Source: Sialis fuliginosa (lineage: Eukaryota; Arthropoda; Insecta; Megaloptera; Sialidae). Taken from it: a stretch of 64,000 bases of DNA. This document shows positions 49,596 through 59,465 of the stretch, in pieces. The notes under the pieces were generated by a model. That model was not told the DNA's origin. It saw only the letters and a program-made list of their open reading frames with translations, and searched no databases. The position numbers and the translations under genes are program-made. Every line of letters starts with the position of its first letter. The first letter of the stretch is position 1. The DNA is taken from the NCBI GenBank assembly GCA_961205875.1, contig OY540821.1:3472001-3536000 (forward strand), given 5' to 3'.

Positions 49596-52500
49596 GTAAG
49601 TGAATTTTACGTAATTTTTTTTATAGTAGTATTGTTTAGAAATTTAATTTTCTATGTAGGGGAAAGGCTTGTACCTTGGGATATTTTTTACTTTTTTAAT
49701 TATTATTGCACTGACATCTTTCGTTCGAATACAACCATCTTTTAGCCCTGCAGAGATTACAATTGTAGGCAACTGTTACTACTGTTACTACGGTTTTACC
49801 TTGGGACAGCTTTGGTTCTACCTTGAGAATGATGTGGAAATGAAGCAAGACCTAAGTAGTAAATGTTTTTTATTATGAATATATGTCAAACATAATTATT
49901 ATTAATAAGGTTCAGAAGAAGTCGAAAATTATACAACTCTTTTTTTAACAACTTCTTTCTTTGGGCATAATTTACCTTTCTTACTGCCTTTTTTTAAACT
50001 TGTCCACTTCAATTCTTTGCTTCTCTGGTGTGTCAGTAGCAATCATACACTTCCTAGGGTTTCGTCCTATACCACAGGACGCGTCCCAAGTAGAGCTGGG
50101 CGCGGGCCGTGAATTTTTCGGGTCACGTCGGGTCACGGCCGTGACCCGACGTGACGTGAGCGATTTTCAAATATTGGATCGTGAGCGGGCGTGATCGTGA
50201 GTCAAAATAAAACAATCGGGCGTGACCGGGCGTGAGTACATTTTTGTCGTGCGCGAGTCCGTGAGTATATGTATGTATATTTTGATATTTCTTTAATTTC
50301 TGATCTCATGCATATATGATAATCTGTTAAATCGAATTTTTATATTAAACATTTTATTTATAATATATTATTCGGGTCACGAGCGTGACCCGCCGTGCGT
50401 GATCGGGCGTGAGTAAAAAAATAGAATTCGTGAGCGGGCGTGATCGTGAATACTTTTTTTGTAACCGTGAGTGAGCGGGCGTGACTAAAATTTTTTCTCT
50501 CGTGAGCGTGCGTGATCGTGAGCAAAAATTACTCACGCGCCCAGCTCTAGTCCCAAGGTACAACCAAAAAAATGTCAGAAAATAAATTTTCTAATGTATA
50601 AAAAAAATTACGATTCAACAACTTCTTGCTTAAATAATGCTGCGACAGTACTACATCAGATAATGTCAGTAATAAAGCTTAGCTTGTTTGTATATGATCC
50701 GGAAGTTGCAGCAAAATTTTACTTTCAAGGTACAAAAACTATATGACACTTAACTCTTCAAACAATGACTCAAATTTAAATAATTTGGTGAGCAAACAAA
50801 GGACAGGGTTGCCAATATAACATATAATTCCTAGACTGATGATAAGTCAGACATGATGGCTGAAATTGAATATTTCCTAACAACCGAAACTGATTATGCG
50901 CATGCGTCAACGGATGTTCAAAATTCAAATTTATCAAATTGATTTGTTAAATATATAAATAAATACATACAAATTCGATTGTATATCAACTACAATACAC
51001 TTATTTAACACGCGAATACCTGTAATTTATTTTAATTATCAAATAATAACTAAATAAACAACCATAGATGCATATTAACTGTCAAATGTGAATAACAATT
51101 GAATAAAGAAAATATAGAATCACGTCACATACCTCTAAATTATATCAAAATTTAGTTCAGTGTTGCGGCTCGCGCATGCGCAAATGGAATCGATACTGTT
51201 AGAAAAAGTATGAAATTTAGCCATCCGGTTTAATAGTAATTCCATAGGTATCCACTATACAGTTAAATAGCATGGCTTGGCCATAAAAAGCACACCCTTT
51301 AGACTTTTGAAACTATTGTTTTTTGAAGAATGTTTTTAAAAAATGTTAATTTTTGACTCTCATTTCTTGTCTAAATTGATATTAATAGTAATAATAGTGG
51401 TTTTATAAGTTAAATGACATAACCTCACTTTCATGTAGTATATTTATTTTCTTAAAACAATTTGTCACAAAAGAATAAATAAATACAGAACCTGAAAAAC
51501 ATCTTCCACAAATAATAAATAATACGTTAATCATACTTACAACTATATTTGTTCGGAATTAACATTAAATTTCAACAAACACAATTCAATTTTTTTTAAA
51601 AACATACCATACCAACAATGAAAAGTATGAACAAATCCAGATGTTCATTTTCGTCGTATATTTTCATAGAAAAACGTATCAAACAATGTGACAATAACAT
51701 AATTTAATACAATACAAAATTTAAATGTACATTTTTTAACTAATGACATATAAAATGGATACATGATTTTTTGTAAATTGTATTAATATGACAATGTATA
51801 AAAATTTAATAATAATTAAAAAGATAAAATAAATACATCCACATATTTTTAAATTACAACGATAACAACTGTATTCACCTAATGTCTGGCGTTTACAAAA
51901 ACATACATTGATCTAAAATAAAATTAATATTTATAGGTTATACTATATGATATTATATTTTTGTTTTAAAAATGAACTTACCTAATTTTATCTTGTTTAA
52001 AAAGTCATTGATTGACTTTGAATAAAATAATTAAAATACAGAACATATCGACGTAGCTATATACATATAAATTATAATAATAAGTATAATATGACAGATG
52101 AAGTCATCACAAAACATAACAATGAAGCTAAGTAACTATAGTGGCGCTCGCTGTGGATATTTATCGAACTACCTCGATCACTACCTATATTTGCGATTCT
52201 GAATTTCGTTAAAATAATCAAAATGATGTAAATTAACTGCAAATTTCCTTACTTCTAGTTATCCGATTTGGTTGAGTTTTAATAGGGTTCTATTCTGCAA
52301 ATAGATGAAGCGATTTCAAAAGGTTTTGTGTCAATTTATTACGTATTGCGAGCTGCAGTTTGTTGACAAGGTGTAAAAACGGGCCAAAAACGACAAATTG
52401 AACTTTGTTTATATTTTTATGACAGAAAATTAAAACCAATCGATATTAAATTAATTGAATACGGAGACTGTAATGTTCTCATTTATAAAATGTAAACATG

Positions 52501-55500
52501 TAAGGGGGTTACTGAAGAAATTTAATATATAATGCTCGTTTTATCAAATGTCATACGAAAAAAAAAATGGGACGAGAGTAAAACCACACTGCAAAGCATA
52601 GCATGCTTTGGGTGTGCTAATAATACCAGATCAGTGTATAATTCAGATAGTTACAGCTACAGTGGTTGAATTTCTAGAGCAATTGTCCCAAGGTAAAACC
52701 GTCCCAAGGCCAAGGTACGAGCCTTTCCCCTATATTGTTACGTTTAATTTTGTCGATAATTAGATTGAAATTTGGAACCAAATAAGCAACATTTTCGCCG
52801 ATTTATATCATTAAAATCAGAATGAAAATTACCTGATTTTTGCAGTTAATTCTTTTTTTAAATGCTGATAATATTTTCAATATACAGGCTGGGGCATTTA
52901 AAGTGTTACAGTTGATTATCTCAGAACCATCGCATATTTGAAAAAAATGTTTCAACCAAAAAATGTTTGATTGTAAGGGGGTAATCGAACAGTAATATAT
53001 ATTTGCTATTTTAATGTGGCCTTCAAGGATATTTGAAGGTCAACATTATTTTTTTAAATAGGAACCTATAGTTTTTATTTAGTAATCTTATTCTACGTGA
53101 AAAAACACAAATCTTTCATTGAAAACTTTTTTTTGAACAACCCAAGCTTTCCAAGATATCTAACAAAATAATTCGAGATTTTGAACTTTCAAGAATTTTT
53201 TACTCAGAAACCATAAACTTTAGAAAAAAAAGTACAAGATACAAAAAATGTTTATTTTGGTCTAATGAAACTTGGAGAATTATTCTAGAATTATTTTAAC
53301 ATTTAGAATAAGATTACTAAATAAAAACTAGATTCCTATTTAAAAAAATGATGTTGACCTTCAAATATCCTTGAAGGCTACGTTAAAATAGCAAATAAAT
53401 ATTACAATTCGATTACCCACTCACAACCAAACATTTTTTGGTTGAAACATTTTTTTCAAATATGCGATGGTTCTGAAATAATGAACTGTAACATTTTAAA
53501 TGCCCCACCTTGTACAGACTATACAATGGCGTCGTAAGGGATGTAAGCTTAGTATCTACTTCCGGTTCAATCGGAAGTAGATACAATGTTATAAATTATA
53601 TAAATTTTGTTCACGATTAAAAATGCATTCAATTTTTTTTCTTCAGATTGGGTATCTATAGCAACCATCTCGTCACTTCCGGAAGCGACCGGATATCCGT
53701 TCGCCAATATTATATCTATGGCAGATGGGCCTGTGATTAACAGCACTGGAGTGCCTTACATGTACACCACGCTCTTGGAATTATCTGCGAAAGACTTGGA
53801 AGTAAGGAAATTAACAATTAGAACAAACATAACAAACAAATACAGTTGCGTAGCAAGGATTGGGGGGGGGGGGGCGTATATTAAAATAAATCACTCTTTA
53901 TTTTTTTATTTTTCACCAATTGTTTTCAAATAGCTTTTTCGGTCGACACAAGCCTTTTTACTATTTTTTATACATCATGATACAGAAGAAATTACATTAA
54001 TTAACACTTTCCACTATGAACTTGAATATAAACTACATTTAACACACACACATACACAGTGTGTCTGTGAACGCTCTACAGCCAAAACGGTGAGACTTAC
54101 AAACATGAAATTTTAAACTTAAGGTTCTTGTATACTCTAGATGTGCATCTTCTATTTTTGAAAACAATCACTAAATCGGAAACGGATGTTTAGTGATGTC
54201 AATTTATGAATTTTTCTATTTATTTTTGAAACGGTGCGCAGTAGAAAAATATTTTTTAGATTAAAGTTATAGAAAATGTTCTTATCTATAATTTATGTTC
54301 TGTTCATTTTTCCTCCTAAAATTTTTTTGTAGGAAATAATCGATTTTCTTTAATTTTTGAATTTTTCAAATTATCTTTTTCGGTATATTTTTTTTTTTAA
54401 TTTTCACCAATTGACGTTTTTTTCGATTTTTTGGTTTAAAAAAAATAACAACCAGACTCCGCGATTCTACGTTTACCCCCCCCCCCCCCCACTCTCCCCT
54501 CGATGATTAAAAAGATCGCTCGGTTTCACGAACTATATAATTAAAACTAAAATAATTAATTCTCTTAAAAATTGTGGCTATTTCCTGGTTTGCATTTTAA
54601 TTTCTATATCTCGGGAATAATCGGACTCCGGCGGTTACATATTATCGACCTCCTTGATAATTGTACAGTGGCGTAGCAAGCATAATTGGCGCCCGGGGCA
54701 CGATATCTTTTTGGCGCCCACAAAAATAATTTAAAAATAATAATAATAATTTTATAATAAATTTGAAAATTGAAATTGGCGTGACTAAAAAAAAAGAAGA
54801 AGGTCTTCAGTTTTTAATTTCTCTAATCTTATTTATTAAATACATTCTACAATTTCACGACTAAGAAAAAAAAAAGGTCTTCAATTGCATATTCTGGCCT
54901 TTGTAAAAAAATTGTGTTTATGCTATGCGGTTCAAAAGGTTCAAAGCCATTTGGCGCCCTTCTGTAAGTAGCGCCCGGGGCATGATAGACCCCCTTGCCC
55001 CCCCCCACCCCACCGCTACGCCACTGTAATTATACAGTGCTCATTTTCACGAACAATAGTTATCAATAGTTTGTTTTTTTAGAAAGATACTCGATGTACT
55101 TTGACTTGCACTTTAGCTGAAGAAAGTTACTGCGCAGACCATAACTATGATCCAGAAGATCCGAGATGTGCCCATGTGATGCTCATAGGACGAATAGCAA
55201 AGGTGAGGCATCGATTTTATAATTTTTGACGGGAATAACGTCGTATAGACCGGGAGCTACAAGGAAGTGGACATAATATGACAACCGGCAACTATGTTCA
55301 GATTCGTATACCTGTGACAGAGCCGTAACTAGAGGCTCGGGGGGCCCGGGGCAGCAAAAAAAAAAAACAATTTTGAAGTTTGTGATTGTGACTATTTTAA
55401 TAAAATTTTGGAGAAAGATATTCCTTATAATTATAAATATGTAAGTGTGACATGTTCCAAATCAAAACGGCTAAAAAAGACATTTAAAAATAAAAATTGA

Positions 55501-57683
55501 CTCGTTGATATCTTGTGAGCAACAAAGGGACATTATTTTTTTGTAATTTTTTTTATATACTATGCGATGGCGCTAAAGATAATTCTATAAATGTATTAAA
55601 CAATTTTTTTTTTAGTTTTTATTTTTGATTTTTTTTTCTGTGTTGAATCAAAATGAGTTTAACTCAAAACTTTTTAATCCGATTTCGTAAAAAATATCTT
55701 TCTTTTTCGGGGCCCCTCTAAGCTCGGTAGCCCCGGCTGCCCTGGTGGTAGTTACGGCCTTGACCTGAGACCTCAAAGAACTTAAAAAGTCAAGAGCCAG
55801 TCGGTACTTGGGTGCAATTTTTTTAATGCGCGAAAAGGCCCTACAAAAAGAAAAAATGTTTTTTTAAATCAAAACATTTTTTGTGTCATCATTAGGCCTT
55901 TCCGCTTAAAAAAGGTCCTAACACTCATAACTGTAACTCTACTCATTTATTTGTTATAATTTTTTTAAAGTTCATAAAACCTTGAATTTGGGTGTTTTCA
56001 ATCATGAAAATGTACACTTTAAAACTTAAAACTAATATATTCATATTTAAAAAAAAATTATAATCTTCAAATGAATGTTAACAATAAGGTATACTTCAAT
56101 TAAGATTATTACCGGCACCCACCTTTATTTTAATTAACAACTGAGTGCGTTTCTCTACTCTGTGAGGGCTAATTGCCCTCACAGAGTAGAGAAACGCAGG
56201 GCAATATGAGCGCGCAGAGTAGAAAAACGCACATAGTTGTTAATTAAAATAAAGGTGGGTGCCGGTAATAATCTTAAAATTGAAGTATACCATATTGTTA
56301 ACATTCGTTTGAAGATTATAAATTTAATTTTTAAATATGAATATATTAGTTTTAACGTGTACATTTTTATGATTGAAAACACCCAAATTCAAGGTTTTAT
56401 GAACATTAAAAAATTATAACAAATAAATGAGTAGAGTTACAGTTATGAGTGTTAGGACCTTTTTTAAGCGGAAAGGCCTAATGATTGCACAAAAAAAGTT
56501 TTGATTTAAAAAAAAAAAAAAAAATTCGCCACTACCTTATATTATACAATACTCCACTGCTACGTATTCACGTCATTCCCTCGACTGTGCATGATACAGT
56601 CACACCCATTTTTTTGATTTTAATTTTGTTTGAAACGTATTTGGCGAAACTTCAGTATCCGACGTACACACAGATTTCATATTTTTGTTTGTTGGCAATA
56701 CTTTATTTGGGTGATGCGCGCGCATATGAGTTGTGTCAGTGACTGAGAATGGTGCTCAAACGGTGGAATATATGCGACCGCCAATACATTGTTATATAAT
56801 ATTATATTAATAAGGGACTGACTCCGTTGCCGGCGACGGCAATATGAATCGTTGACGGCAGTTGGTATGAATTTCTGCCGGTAAATGACTTTACAATTTA
56901 TTTATCTACTTTATCTAGTTTATGGCTTTACAGATTATGAAATTTTTGAATTTAGGTTCGAATTAGGTTATGACACATTTCGCGAAGGTAAAAACTTATT
57001 TGAAGAATATATGCCATTACTGACGCGGACTGACGCCACAACTATCAAATATCACGTGTTGATGTGTTAGAATAGACCTAACCTAACCTAACCTAACCTA
57101 CGAAAACGAACCAATCCAAATAATGAAACTCTATTTCGCCCCAAAAGTTTGTCCTAACCAAGAACAGTTAACTTGTATTTTATTAGAAAATCAACTCTCT
57201 ACGCGGTCGCATATATTCTACCGTTTTAGCACCATTCAGTCACTGACACAACTCATATGCGCGCGCATCACCCAAATAAAGTATTGCCAACAAACAAAAA
57301 TATGAAATCTGTGTGTACGTCGGATACTGAAGTTTCGCCACGTATTTTTTCACAGCTGGAAAAAAATACTGAAGAATACACCTTCGCTACAAGGGCGTTA
57401 TTCGAACGACATCCAATAATGAAAGGTTGGCCGAAAGGTAATAAAATCACCCCCACCACACTCCCGATTTTAATTTCTGAAGTAATATATTTTCTTTACA
57501 GATCATCAATTTTTCGCGATGAAATTAATTTTAGAGCAAGTATACGTTCAAGATTATTTTGGGGGCCCAAAACATGTCCCATTGCCTGAATATTTTGCTG
57601 TGAATTTGTCCAATGTTCAAAGACAAAATGTCGATGATAGTTTCACCCAGAATCAGATTTATAAAGTAGAACAGATATTTTAA
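49457..57683 (+). CDS. Creg1: CREG1-like secreted glycoprotein, five exons, complete
   Basis: Exons 49457-49595, 53647-53801, 55083-55202, 57356-57437 and 57502-57683 join without frame errors into 225 residues, close to the 220 of human CREG1. CREG proteins are secreted and lysosomal glycoproteins with a flavin-reductase-like split-barrel fold that lacks FMN binding. The protein starts with a signal peptide (LFTIVLVFLFSY), continues with AARYVVH-like MARYIVHES, WVSIATISSLPEATGYPFAN, SMADGP, STGVPYMY, CTLTLAEE-type strands and CAHVMLIGRIAK, and ends with RHPIMKGWP, VYVQDYFGGPK and EYFAVNLSNV, all hallmarks of the family. N-glycosylation sequons NST and NLS are visible. The last 20 or so residues extend beyond the vertebrate end. 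Confidence 0.95.
49659..52730. mobile_element. 3-kb TIR element without coding capacity in CREG intron 1
   Basis: The left terminus GGGGAAAGGCTTGTACCTTG and the right terminus CAAGGTACGAGCCTTTCCCC are inverted copies, flanked by TA. The motif ACCTTGGGAC or its complement recurs sub-terminally (about 49671, 49799, 50550, 52685, 52702). The interior is AT-rich, contains a perfect GCGCATGCGC palindrome at 51172-51181, and shows no transposase frame. The superfamily is not recognised. Confidence 0.7.
50091..50549. mobile_element. hAT-like element built of GTGAGCGGGCGTGA repeats, TSD GTCCCAAG
   Basis: The inverted ends TAGAGCTGGGCGCG and CGCGCCCAGCTCTA are flanked by GTCCCAAG (50083-50090, 50550-50557). 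Both ends consist of many short CGTGAGCGGGCGTGATCGTG-type units. It is nested in the 3-kb element 49659-52730, and its target was one of that element's own GTCCCAAGG motifs. Confidence 0.88.
52883..53514. mobile_element. Fold-back MITE, GGGGCATTTAAA ends
   Basis: The left end TACAGGCTGGGGCATTTAAA and the inverted right end GTGGGGCATTTAAAATGTT match. The arms run about 290 bp each (shared CCTTCAAGGATATTTGAAGG, CATCGCATATTTGAAAAAA). It lies between the 3-kb element and CREG exon 2. A second copy is at 57836-59449. Confidence 0.8.
53647..53801 (+). CDS. Creg1: CREG exon 2
   Basis: The acceptor TTTTTCTTCAG and donor TTGGAA|GTAAGG give phase 1 in, phase 0 out. It encodes WVSIATISSLPEATGYPFAN, SMADGPVINSTGVPYMYTT and LELSAKDLE, aligned with the first half of the CREG barrel. 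It contains the sequon NST. Confidence 0.93.
54666..55026. mobile_element. hAT-like MITE, ends CAGTGGCGTAGC, TSD TAATT(G/A)TA
   Basis: The ends CAGTGGCGTAGC and GCTACGCCACTG are perfect inverted copies. The flanks TAATTGTA (54658-54665) and TAATTATA (55027-55034) differ at one position. GCGCCCGGGGCA(C/T)GAT occurs inverted-internally near both ends. It ends 56 bp before CREG exon 3. Confidence 0.85.
55083..55202 (+). CDS. Creg1: CREG exon 3
   Basis: The acceptor TTTTTTTAG and donor GCAAAG|GTGAGG give phase 0 on both sides, 40 codons. It encodes DTRCTLTCTLAEESYCADH and DPEDPRCAHVMLIGRIAK, matching the family pattern of a strand followed by C-x-H-x-x-x-DP and a conserved CVHIMLSG-type strand. 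Confidence 0.93.
55318..55762. mobile_element. hAT-like MITE, ends CAGAGCCGTAACTA, TSD ACCTG(T/A)GA
   Basis: The ends CAGAGCCGTAACTA and TAGTTACGGCCTTG are an inverted pair. The flanks ACCTGTGA (55310-55317) and ACCTGAGA (55763-55770) differ at one base. GGGGGGCCCGGGGCAG and GGGGCCCCTCT-type blocks sit next to the two ends. Confidence 0.75.
55868..56508. repeat. Giant palindrome (arms about 285 bp) in CREG intron 3
   Basis: The left arm, about 55868-56150, and the right arm, about 56224-56508, are nearly exact inverted copies (for example GCCTTTCCGCTTAAAAAAGG, GGCACCCACCTTTATTTTAA). The centre holds a smaller perfect hairpin, CTACTCTGTGAGGGC against GCCCTCACAGAGTAG, at about 56155-56187. Confidence 0.9.
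56641..57340. repeat. Inverted duplication ending next to CREG exon 4
   Basis: 56641-56781 and 57203-57340 are inverted copies about 140 bp long (shared GATGCGCGCGCATATGAG, TTGTGTCAGTGACTGA, GTTGGCAATACTTTATTTGG). The right arm stops about 15 bp before the acceptor of CREG exon 4. Between the arms lie a CCTAA array and sequence related to the MITE at 36398-36759. Confidence 0.85.
57072..57099. repeat. Interstitial telomere-type (CCTAA)n tract
   Basis: There are about five consecutive CCTAA units (TTAGG on the other strand), the arthropod telomere repeat. Flanking sequence (TGATGTGTTAGAATAGA before, GAAAACGAACCAATCC after) matches the inverted interior of the MITE at 36398-36759, so the tract appears to belong to a mobile element. 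Confidence 0.75.
57356..57437 (+). CDS. Creg1: CREG exon 4
   Basis: The acceptor ATTTTTTCACAG and donor CGAAAG|GTAATA give phase 0 in, phase 1 out. It encodes LEKNTEEYTFATRALFERH and PIMKGWPK, aligned with the family motif in which a short linker is followed by ...LFxRHPxMKxWP. It is only 82 nt and is preceded closely by an inverted duplication. Confidence 0.93.
57502..57683 (+). CDS. Creg1: CREG exon 5 (C-terminus)
   Basis: After a 64-bp intron (acceptor TTTCTTTACAG) the exon encodes DHQFFAMKLILEQVYVQDYF and GGPKHVPLPEYFAVNLSNVQ, then a polar tail ending KVEQIF and TAA at 57681-57683. DYFGGPK is the most conserved CREG motif. The sequon NLS is near the end. The tail is about 20 residues longer than in vertebrates. 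Confidence 0.95.
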
Positions 57684-57835
57684 TCCCTCAATTTACCGGA
57701 ATTCACTTTTACGTGATTGAAAAAGTTCGGAAAAAAGACTTTAATTAATTAATAATTTATGGAACCAATTAAGCGCGGAAATGGAGGGATTACTGTACAG
57801 CTAAACGTAGATTTATTTTTGTACATACAGGATGA

Positions 57836-59449
57836 TGGAGTTTTTAAACTGTTGCAGATTATTATCTCAGAACCATCGCATATTTGAAAAAAATGTTTCA
57901 ATCAAAAAATGTTTAGTTGTAAGGGGGTAATCGAGTAGTAATATTTAATTGTTATTTTAACGTGGCCTTCAAGGATATTTGAAGGTCAACATCGTTTTTT
58001 TAAATAGGTACATATAGTTTTTATTTATTAATCATATTCGACGTGAAAAAACACGAATCTTTCATTGAAAAATGTTTTTTTAAAAACATTAGTTTTCCAA
58101 TGTATCTAACAAAACAATTCGAGATTTTGAACTTTCAAGAATTTTTTACTCAGAAACCATAAACTTTAGAAAAAAAGTACAAGATCAAAATAATTTTATT
58201 TTGGTCTAATAAAGCTTGGAGAATTATTTTATAAAATTAAAAAAACTTTTTTCTACAACCGTGTAAAAAAGTTGGCTTTTTCATTGACATTTCAGTGTGT
58301 AAAGTAGTACTTTTGCGCTCGCCGTGCGTAAAAAGTTTTTTCACGCACGGCGTGCGCAAAAGTGTTCCCATAGTAACACATACATTTTTACATTTTTTTA
58401 CGATTAATTAATTTTATAAATACTATAGTATTATAGTATTAATTAAACAAATTACTAAAATTTAAGCACTATATTAATTATTATAATGAAAAAAAAAATT
58501 AATAAAATTAAATCAATTATAAACAATACCTTAAGGTTTTTTTCTTGGTACAATTCATGACATTATGTGTAATTTTCATATATCAATTTAGATTTTGCAG
58601 ATAGTAAATTTAAAATTACAGAACTTGCAGCTTCTGATATCTCTGGTGGTGCACATTTATGTTCTTTCTTATATTAGTATCACCACTTATCCATCTTATA
58701 TTATAGAATAATATGAAACACATTGAAATGAAAATAGAACTGTCAAAAATTTTGTCCAAAGCTTACTAGAGTTGAATTTTAATATTCATATAGCAAAATA
58801 CAAAGTATATAAATTAATTATTATATTATATTATTGTTAATATTATATAATAAATAGGGTTGTAGAAAAAATATTGTGTGCACCTCGGGTGTAAAATGCG
58901 TTTTTCGCACTCGTGTGATTGTTAGTCGAGGCGCTAGCCGAGACTAACAAACGTTCACACTCGTGCGAAAAACTATCATTTTACACCCTAGATACACAAA
59001 TAACTATTTCTAATTATTTTATTTTAACAAAAACAAAAAAAAATACGAAATGTTAAAAAAAATCTAGAATAATTCTCCAAGTTTCATTAGACTAAAATAA
59101 ACATTTTTTATATTTTTAACTTTTCTCTAAAGTTGATTTCTGAGTAAAAGAATCTTGAATGTTCAAAATCTCGAAATTATTTTGTTAGATATCTAATAAA
59201 TATCAAATAGATATCAAAAAAAAGTTTTCAATGAAAGATTCGTGTTTTTTCACGTCGAATATGATTACTAAATAAAAACTATAGGTTCCTATTTAAAAAA
59301 ATGATGTTGACCTTCACATATCTTTGAAGGCCACGATAAAATAACAATTAAATATTACAGTTTGATTACCCCCTCACAACCAAACATTTTTTGGTAGAAA
59401 CATAGTTCTGAGATAATAATCTGTAACACTTTAAATGCCCCAACCTGTA
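57836..59449. mobile_element. Second GGGGCATTTAAA fold-back MITE, split by another element
   Basis: The left arm (57836-58240) and right arm (about 59020-59449) match those of the element at 52883-53514 (CCTTCAAGGATATTTGAAGG, ACCATCGCATATTTG) and end ATGCCCCAACCTGTA. The centre has been opened by the insertion at 58247-58990. It begins about 150 bp after the CREG stop codon. Confidence 0.75.
58247..58990 (-). mobile_element. Tyrosine-recombinase-like relic element (copy 2, inverted)
   Basis: On the minus strand about 58670-58510 reads PPEISEAASSVILNLLSAKS, then YENYT, a stop and CHELYQEKN, parallel to the copy at 15905-16535 with the stop at the same place. The hairpin GCCGTGCGTAAA/TTCACGCACGGC is at about 58319-58352. 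At the other end (58887-58989) is a second hairpin with arms of about 40 bp (TGTAAAATG..TTTTTCGCAC..GTTAGTC). It may be a Crypton-type non-autonomous element; identification is tentative. Confidence 0.45.
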
Positions 59450-59465
59450 TATTATGTAATAATGT

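Noticed and set aside
57072-57099. CCTAA run taken as evidence of a true telomere or a chromosome-fusion point
   Set aside because: It is only about five units long, lies in the middle of a gene, and is embedded in MITE-like sequence shared with 36.4-36.8 kb.
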